From Candidatus Altimarinota bacterium (GTDB taxonomy: Bacteria > Patescibacteriota > Gracilibacteria > BD1-5 > UBA2023), in NCBI GenBank assembly GCA_003488655.1, contig DNKW01000077.1, positions 1 to 11,223 of the forward strand: a DNA stretch of 11,223 bases, in the 5' to 3' direction. Below, piece by piece: positions 6,386-11,223 of the stretch; within the stretch, counting starts at the first letter, position 1, and each line of letters starts with the position of its first letter. The position numbers and the translations under genes were made by a program. The notes under the pieces are model-generated. The model saw nothing but the letters and a program-made list of their open reading frames with translations, ran no database searches and was not told the origin of the DNA.

Positions 6386-9300
6386 CACCTTCCCTTCAAT
6401 CAAATCCTCCTCGAACTGACGAATCCCGGCGATATCCCGACTGTATGCGGAAATATCGGGGAAATCGAGAGAGTGAATCTTGGATGAAACTGCGCGGATA
6501 AGTGATTTCGTACGTTCTATTTCCCCTTGTTGGATATACTCCGTGACGGTCATAAACTGCCCGGTCTTTCGGTCTTGTTCGACGAATACGAGGGAATACT
6601 CGTTATTCTGAAAACCGGACCATCGCGGAGAGAGTTCAAAGAGAACGGCATAGAAACAGAGCTGGAGCTTGTATTTCCATTTCTTCACCTTCTCGTACGC
6701 GGAACCGGTATCGGAAAAGGAGTCGAATCAAGAGCCTGTTTTATAGTCTGTGACGATGAGTTTGTTACCTTTCAGTATTTCGATTCGATCAATCTTCCCG
6801 GTAATTTGAATGCTTCCGATAGAGGCTTCTCAGAAAGGATGAGATTCATGTGAAGAACGGGAAGTGGAATGAGGCGTACTCAAGGTGTACGATGAATGAG
6901 TATCGGAGTTCTGAATATGAAGGCCTCCTTTTGGTGAAGTCTCTAGAAATACTCCGCCTCAAGCGGTACGGAAGTCGTACTCCAGATGCAGCTCTTCGTA
7001 CTTTTTTCCGGTAATCTCGACATACAAGGCTTCAAGATTCTCCTGACCACGGCTCAGATAATCCCGCTCCACATCCTCGTCAAACCCTTCTTTTCTGAAA
7101 GAAGTTTTGAACGCGTCGAGAAGTCGCTCTTTATGAAATAATCCGGAGCTCTTATATTCATTGAAGAACTGTTCGAGAGCCGAGTGCATGGCCGATCCGT
7201 AGCTCGCTGCCACGCTCTTTGCCTGCGGAAATCGGAGGATATTATTACTGATAAACACTTCCGGTCCCGCATCCGCCACATTGAGAAAGTTCTGAAGTGC
7301 TGTGGTGTTCATGACGAATTGTTTCTCAATGCGATCGAGAAGGAAATTCCGCTCGTCTCCCTGATACGGAAGAGAAAAGAGCTCCTTTCGTTCTTTTTCA
7401 AGAAAAAATGTGAGCGAATCGACGGGGGTATTCTCCATCGGAGAAAAAGGTTTTTCAATATTCGTGAGGCACCCGAGTGGATTGTCAGTCTTTTCCGAAA
7501 GGTTTTTCTTGGCGTACGAGAGAATAAGCTCGTTTTTTGCACGGGTAAACACCGTATAGACGAGACGTCGAATATCCTCGTCGTCGTCCTTTTCGGGAGC
7601 AAGAGGGAGATTTTTCGGGAGCGGGGAGCCTCCGAACTTCCCGAGTTTGTACTGCTTTTCCGTCAGTCCCATAGCGTATACTCGTCCGTATTCCAATCCT
7701 TTTGCCTTGTGCACGGTTATGAGATTGACACTCGTTCGATCGTTTCCGATGAGGTGAGAGGCAGAAATCTTGATGTCATACTTTTTCACGAGACGGATGA
7801 ATTCCCCATAATCAAGGAGAGAGAGATACCCACTCCCCTGCTTGAAAGTTCGTACCGCTTCGACGAGTTTACGGAGATTTACAAGGTGACGAGCATAGAG
7901 AGAACTGTGGGAAAACTCGTTCTTCGAGCTAAAGTAATAATTATAGATTGGCGAAACATATTCCTTCTTCCCTCAGGCGAACATATCAATCTGAATCAGA
8001 TTTTTGGTCGGATCCTCATCGTACTCGTCGGGAATCCCCAGGGCGTTTGCTCCGGTAATGAAATCGATCAAATCTTCCAATCTCGTATGGTGGGAAAGGA
8101 TCGAGAGTTCGATGAGGAAATTGGCAAGATTCCGCAGATTGGCATCGGTGTGAGTACGAAGAGTATCAATCCAAGATTTTCGGAAGGAAAACCCTGAAAA
8201 ACTCGTTCTTTGAACTCAAATATCCGTTTCCTCGTTCGTCGTACCTTCCAAGTGTACGCCTCACTCCGGTACTCAATTTTCGCTCAAATTACTTCGTTTT
8301 TGAGAGTTTTCTCGTGACGGTCGGCTATTGTAGATTTTTTTTGAAATCTCCCAAATCGTGAGACGATGAACGTTAAAACACGGATGAGCGAGAATGGAAA
8401 GGAGGATCTCATCCCGCGGGTTTCCCCCGCCTCTGAGAGATACGAGATATTCGAGAATCTCGTCCACGAGCCGGACTTCCTCGGAATCGAATATATCCTC
8501 GTCTCGACTCAGTGCCACAGGAATGCCTTTCGAAAGCAAAACTTTCGCAAGATTTTCAAGGGTTTTGTTTTTCTTCGAAATAACTGCAATTTCATTGGAA
8601 AGAATACCCGATTCGATGGTTTTCGCAATATCGTCCGCTATCCAAACAAGCTCCTCCGCCTCATTTTCAAAAACCTGCTGTACCACTTTTCCTCCCGCAC
8701 CGCGATGCGAATGAAAAGATTTCGTCGAGTCCGGAAAAATATCGCCGATGGAATGAATAGAAGCGTCCATAATCTTCCGAGAAACCTCAATAATCTCGCT
8801 GTTGGAACGATAATTGGTCTCGAGGATGATAAGCTCAGTATCCGGCCAACGATCCCGGAAAAGTCGAATGTTTTTCGTATTGGCTCCCTGAAACTTGTAG
8901 ATGGATTGATCGTCATCTCCGACAGCGAATACGTTCGGACTCTCGCTCACTTCGAGGATGTCCGTGATGAGGCGCATCTGTGCATCATTCGTGTCCTGAT
9001 ATTCGTCGATGAGGACGAATTGGTACTGCTCGGCAAGATTCGCCCGAACATCCGAGTATTCTTCGATGAGCTCAATCGCAGAGAGAATCATATCGGAAAA
9101 ATCTATATACCCCCGTTCTTTCATTCGGTCTTGGTAGAGCTTATAGATTCGCGTCAAGGATTCATATTTATCGAGACGAGAACTATCTTTCAAAATATAT
9201 TTTCCCTGATGATTCTTTTCGAGCCATTCATCGCGCCATTTGGTGGTAATTTTCGCATCTGTTTCGCTTTCTTGCGATTCCCAGGATTCCACCAAGCTCT

Positions 9301-10021
9301 GAAGGAGCATATTCGCAAGGCTCATGTGCACTCCGTGATATTTCGGAAGTAGAGAAAGTATCTCACCTGTCGCATCCGTAAAAGATTGGAATAATTCTAA
9401 TTTCCGTGATTTGTCTTCCTTTTTCTGGCCGAGTGAGAAAAGCTCGTCGAGAAATGAACGAATAAGTGGCTCTATGACGTTCATCGTTTTCTTGTTGGTG
9501 GCAATAATCTCACCGAACTCTTCAGGCGTGATTCCGGCATCTTTGAGATTCTTGATGGCTTCCCGAAGCTCGCGAATTTTTTCATTGGCGCTCTGTCCGG
9601 GTTTATAGGGATCGTTCCATGGAAGAGCGGTCAAAATCTCATCAAACAGACGGGACACCTCTATGTCATCGATGGGGGAAGCTTCCGTATAATCCGAAAC
9701 CCGATGACGGTACCGGTTCAGAATTTCGTTTCCGAAACTATGAAATGTATGAATCGCCACTCTATACGCATCGGCACCGATGATGCGAGACAATCGTTCC
9801 CGCATATTTTTTGCGGCATTGTCCGTGAAGGTCAGACAGAGGATATTTCCGGGATTCATATCCGTTTCCCGAAGGATGTTTGCGACACGGGCGGAAAGAA
9901 GCTCGGTTTTTCCGCTTCCGGGTCCTGCGATGACCATAACCGGACCATAAATGGTATCGACGGCGTGTTTTTGCAGAGGGTTCAAACGATTATAGACGGA
10001 TTCGAAATTTTGGTGAGTCAT
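6383..10021 (-). CDS. UvrD/PcrA-family helicase fused to RecB-like PD-(D/E)XK nuclease
   Basis: A single 1212-aa frame reads from ATG 10021 to TAA 6385-6383 when TGA is glycine (seven in-frame). Helicase motifs are in order: Q motif LNPLQKHAV (13-21), Walker A AGPGSGKT (32-39), Ia LCLTFTDNAA, Walker B DEYQD (339-343), III VGDDDQSIYKFQGA (367-380), ETNYRS, V VNLITVHKAKGLEY (765-778) and VI RRLVYTVFTRAK (818-829). The C-terminal nuclease has the RecB-type set: GSAMH with His946, GKIDRIE with Asp1078, DYKTG with Asp1092 and Lys1094, then a QLCFYAVLFE segment. All catalytic residues are present, so it is probably an active ATP-dependent 3'-5' helicase-nuclease for break processing, resembling a compact AddA/RecB-type subunit; no AddB/RecC partner is visible. 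Residues about 571-611 derive from the palindromic element at 8188-8310, and a linker near 1021-1066 contains a related core. Gene start: no Shine-Dalgarno sequence, TTCACC precedes ATG. Its leftward promoter is at 10048-10074. Confidence 0.93.
6864..6901. repeat. 38-bp core related to the palindromic element (copy C)
   Basis: The segment reads GTGGAATGAGGCGTAC, a short loop, then GTACGATGAATGAGT. It closely matches the centre of the element at 8188-8310 in the opposite orientation (GGAGTGAGGCGTAC...GTACGACGAACGAGG on the minus strand). It lies within the helicase gene, in the Ser/Thr/His-rich linker (about residues 1021-1066) between LEYDFR and the nuclease segment ITGKIDRIE. The terminal arms of the full element are not recognisable here, so this is a degenerate or partial copy. 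Confidence 0.5.
8188..8310. repeat. 123-bp palindromic element, copy B (in frame inside helicase gene)
   Basis: This has the same length and architecture as copy A at 1868-1990: matching terminal arms (AAAACCCTGAAAAACTC against the complement of GTTTTTGAGAGTTTT), shared blocks CTCGTTCTTTGAA and CAAATTACTTCGTTTTTGAG, and a central CGTAC/GTACG palindrome. Within the helicase it encodes about 41 residues (571-611: ENSQKRSNLSEN, then G-V-P-E-G-G-V and so on to VQRTSFSGF). Three TGA codons in it are read as glycine. The flanking helicase sequence appears to join naturally without it (IYNSRPSR to RKSWIDTL). By contrast, copy A in the equivalent frame contains a TAG. Confidence 0.8.
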
Positions 10022-10047
10022 GGTGAAAAAATGAAGTAATTTTTCCT

Positions 10048-10074
10048 ATTATAACGCCTCAGGGAAATTTGCAA
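10048..10074 (-). promoter_or_regulatory. Promoter for helicase-nuclease gene
   Basis: On the minus strand, TTGCAA (10074-10069) is followed after 15 bp by a perfect TATAAT (10053-10048). Transcription would start near 10040, giving a leader of about 20 nt. The spacer is short; TCTTGC two bases upstream would give 17 bp. Confidence 0.55.
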
Positions 10075-10124
10075 GAGAAAAGTTTTTGAAACAATACCGG
10101 AAAATAAACGGAGTGTTGATTTTT

Positions 10125-10158
10125 AAAAAATCAGATTTCAATCGAAATCTGATTTTTT
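10125..10158. terminator. Perfect 15-bp-stem terminator hairpin
   Basis: AAAAAATCAGATTTC (10125-10139) and GAAATCTGATTTTTT (10144-10158) are exact reverse complements around AATC. Each strand ends in six T, so it can work in both directions. It lies 22 bp after the stop of the leftward gene at 10181-10435 and upstream of the helicase promoter, so it should insulate the helicase gene. Confidence 0.88.
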
Positions 10159-10180
10159 GTACGAGTTTTTATGAGAGTTT

Positions 10181-10435
10181 TTATTGAAGAGTGTGTGTTT
10201 GTTCCATTACAATACCAATTGCCTTTCTTACCACCTCTAACTCTTTCTTTACCGTGTGTCCAGAATCTTCACTTGAAGGCAAAATAAATTTGTGAGGAAA
10301 GGAAGGGCCATATTCACCATTAACAAGAAGAAGAATTTCTTGCAACCTCTGTTTGGTAGCAAGGAGAACATTCATGTCTTTTCTTTCTATAGCTCCTCGT
10401 ATAAATGGAGGAAACATCTGTAGAGCATTTGTCAT
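10181..10435 (-). CDS. Small hypothetical protein, 84 aa
   Basis: I do not recognise this protein. It has no signal peptide, membrane segment or cysteine pair. Residues about 18-38 (KDMNVLLATKQRLQEILLLV) and 60-80 (TVKKELEVVRKAIGIVMEQT) look like amphipathic helices, separated by a Gly/Pro/Ser loop, so a small helical or coiled-coil soluble protein is likely. Support for a real gene comes from its own promoter candidate (10485-10512), a start with an in-frame stop just upstream, and a strong terminator directly after it. The frame contains no TGA, so it reads the same in either code. No Shine-Dalgarno sequence is seen. Confidence 0.62.
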   Translation of the reverse strand: MTNALQMFPPFIRGAIERKDMNVLLATKQRLQEILLLVNGEYGPSFPHKFILPSSEDSGHTVKKELEVVRKAIGIVMEQTHTLQ

Positions 10436-10484
10436 ATGCGAGCAAAGTTATGATTTATATGTATATTTGTATGAATGAGGCTTT

Positions 10485-10512
10485 ATCATAACATATATTT
10501 TATAATATGCAA
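10485..10512 (-). promoter_or_regulatory. Promoter for 84-aa gene
   Basis: On the minus strand, TTGCAT (10512-10507), a 16-bp spacer and TATGAT (10490-10485). The predicted leader is about 40 nt. The -35 box matches the TTGCAA-type boxes upstream of the TPR and helicase genes. Confidence 0.45.
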
Positions 10513-10559
10513 ATATTCACACTCTTTCGTGGTACAAAAATAATCTTTCCTCTATTTTT

Positions 10560-10587
10560 TTGACAAAATCCCCGTTTTGGATACATT
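10560..10587 (+). promoter_or_regulatory. Promoter candidate for right-end gene
   Basis: A consensus TTGACA (10560-10565), preceded by a T-run, is followed after 16 bp by TACATT (10582-10587), which is 4 of 6 to TATAAT. The leader before ATG 10622 would be about 28 nt. Confidence 0.4.
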
Positions 10588-10621
10588 TGCATATATATGT
10601 AGTCATAAATAATCATCCATT

Positions 10622-11223
10622 ATGCTTCAAGCAACCATTTATAAAAACGAGAGGACGGGAAACGGTTTCTTATCATCCAGAAAAATCGAGACCAATAATG
10701 GATCACTTCTCCTTCTTCAGATATCTTTTCACGATGAAAAACTTGGATCTTTCATCGAGAATACCATTATCGATTTGATCCTCACAAATTCTGTTGCCAT
10801 AGGAAATGATACGTATGCTCATTTCGGATATCTTCTTGAACGTCTCAATAAATACTTCAAAGAGATAGAAAAAGAATCGGATTTTGAGAATCTTTCGATC
10901 TTTATAGGAATAATACAGGATTCCACTCTTCATTTTTCCATACTCAAAAGTGCTTTTGCTTATCTTATGAAAGATGGAAAGATCATAAATATAGCCGAAG
11001 GAATGGGACTCCTTGAAAAAGTGCCACAATTTTCCTATATTTCTAGTGGAATTATAGGGGCCGGTGATGCTCTTTGCATCAGCAACACAAACCTTCTTGA
11101 TTACCTGACGCAGGAAGATATTTTTGAAATGACCGATGAAAAAATTCATTCAAAGGAAGAATCCAGTCATATCATAGAGAACCTCCTTTCAAGAGAGATT
11201 CATGAAGTTCCGACCGATCTCAT
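10622..11223 (+). CDS. Unknown protein, N-terminal 200 aa (runs off right edge); possible PP2C/SpoIIE-like fold
   Basis: The frame from ATG 10622 is open to the window edge, with an in-frame TAA 12 bp upstream fixing the start. There is no signal peptide or membrane segment in this part. It begins MLQATIYKNERTGNGFLSSR and contains a stretch (about 108-165) with TLHFSILKSAFAYLMKDGKI, then FSYISSGIIGAGDALCISNT and NLLDYL. The order 'small residue-rich strand, G-K-I turn, S-G-x-x-x-x-G-D-x-L-x-x-S, then a helix' recalls the beta-sandwich of PP2C/SpoIIE-type phosphatases, whose G-D-x-L motif is similar. However, the metal-binding aspartates are not obvious, so this is a weak resemblance. If related, it may be a catalytically dead relative. 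No TGA occurs in the visible 200 codons. Confidence 0.7.
   Translation, partial: MLQATIYKNERTGNGFLSSRKIETNNGSLLLLQISFHDEKLGSFIENTIIDLILTNSVAIGNDTYAHFGYLLERLNKYFKEIEKESDFENLSIFIGIIQDSTLHFSILKSAFAYLMKDGKIINIAEGMGLLEKVPQFSYISSGIIGAGDALCISNTNLLDYLTQEDIFEMTDEKIHSKEESSHIIENLLSREIHEVPTDL

Noticed and set aside
7184..9352. Long plus-strand open frames (337 and 328 codons) opposite the helicase gene
   Set aside because: They are Arg/Phe-rich shadows of the helicase codons with no domain signature, while the minus frame holds all helicase and nuclease motifs.
6383..10021. Helicase gene as a pseudogene or three separate genes broken by stops
   Set aside because: All internal breaks are TGA codons in one unbroken frame, and catalytic motifs remain in order on both sides, so it is intact under code 25.
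10507..10599. 30-codon plus-strand frame starting at ATG 10507 just after a TATAAT
   Set aside because: Too short, overlaps the proposed promoters of both neighbours, and no sign of selection on the peptide.
10703..11149. 148-codon minus-strand open frame
   Set aside because: The opposite plus frame is longer, has a promoter candidate and a well-bounded start, and continues past the window; the minus product is a low-complexity shadow.
1..11223. CRISPR array, tRNA or rRNA genes
   Set aside because: No regularly spaced repeats and no cloverleaf or rRNA signature sequences were seen on either strand.

Overview
The window reads coherently only if TGA is a sense codon for glycine (genetic code 25), with TAA, and in principle TAG, as stops. 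TGA falls exactly on invariant glycines of well-known proteins: the P-G-I-G hairpin of RecR, and the motif I glycine and D-L-G-V-S-S glycine of RsmH. This reassignment is known from Candidatus Gracilibacteria (BD1-5/GN02) and Absconditabacteria (SR1). The source is therefore most likely a Patescibacteria/CPR genome of one of these two lineages; the window alone does not separate them. Under the standard code most of these genes would look broken.

Layout. At 1-144 (minus) is the N-terminus of a secreted protein cut by the window edge. The stretch 145-504 is AT-rich and holds inverted repeats and repeated TTTTTGACAA boxes. Next come rsmH (505-1455, plus), a small membrane protein in the ftsL position (1504-1869, plus), a 123-bp palindromic element (1868-1990) and recR (2028-2630, plus). 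A promoter at 2772-2799 precedes a probable two-gene operon. Its first gene encodes a membrane-anchored TPR protein (2832-4139) and its second a 718-aa exported surface protein with poly-proline linkers (4161-6317). A convergent terminator at 6346-6385 separates that operon from a 1212-aa UvrD-type helicase fused to a RecB-like nuclease (10021-6383, minus). Further right are a perfect terminator hairpin (10125-10158), a small unknown gene (10435-10181, minus) and the start of a gene running off the right edge (10622 onward, plus).

How the genes relate. rsmH plus the FtsL-like gene resemble a remnant of the division/cell-wall cluster. RecR and the helicase-nuclease belong to recombination and repair. 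The TPR/surface-protein pair looks like an envelope or attachment module, of the kind these small, probably host-dependent bacteria carry; that role is inference.

The most unusual signal is the 123-bp palindromic element. One copy lies between genes (1868-1990). A second copy, also 123 bp and so exactly 41 codons, lies inside the helicase gene and is read through in frame, helped by three TGA-glycine codons. This parallels the Rickettsia palindromic elements, which insert in frame into protein genes. A related 38-bp core sits in the nuclease linker of the same gene. None of the gene starts has a recognisable Shine-Dalgarno sequence, and several are preceded by short C-rich pyrimidine stretches. 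No tRNA, rRNA, CRISPR array or transposase is visible.
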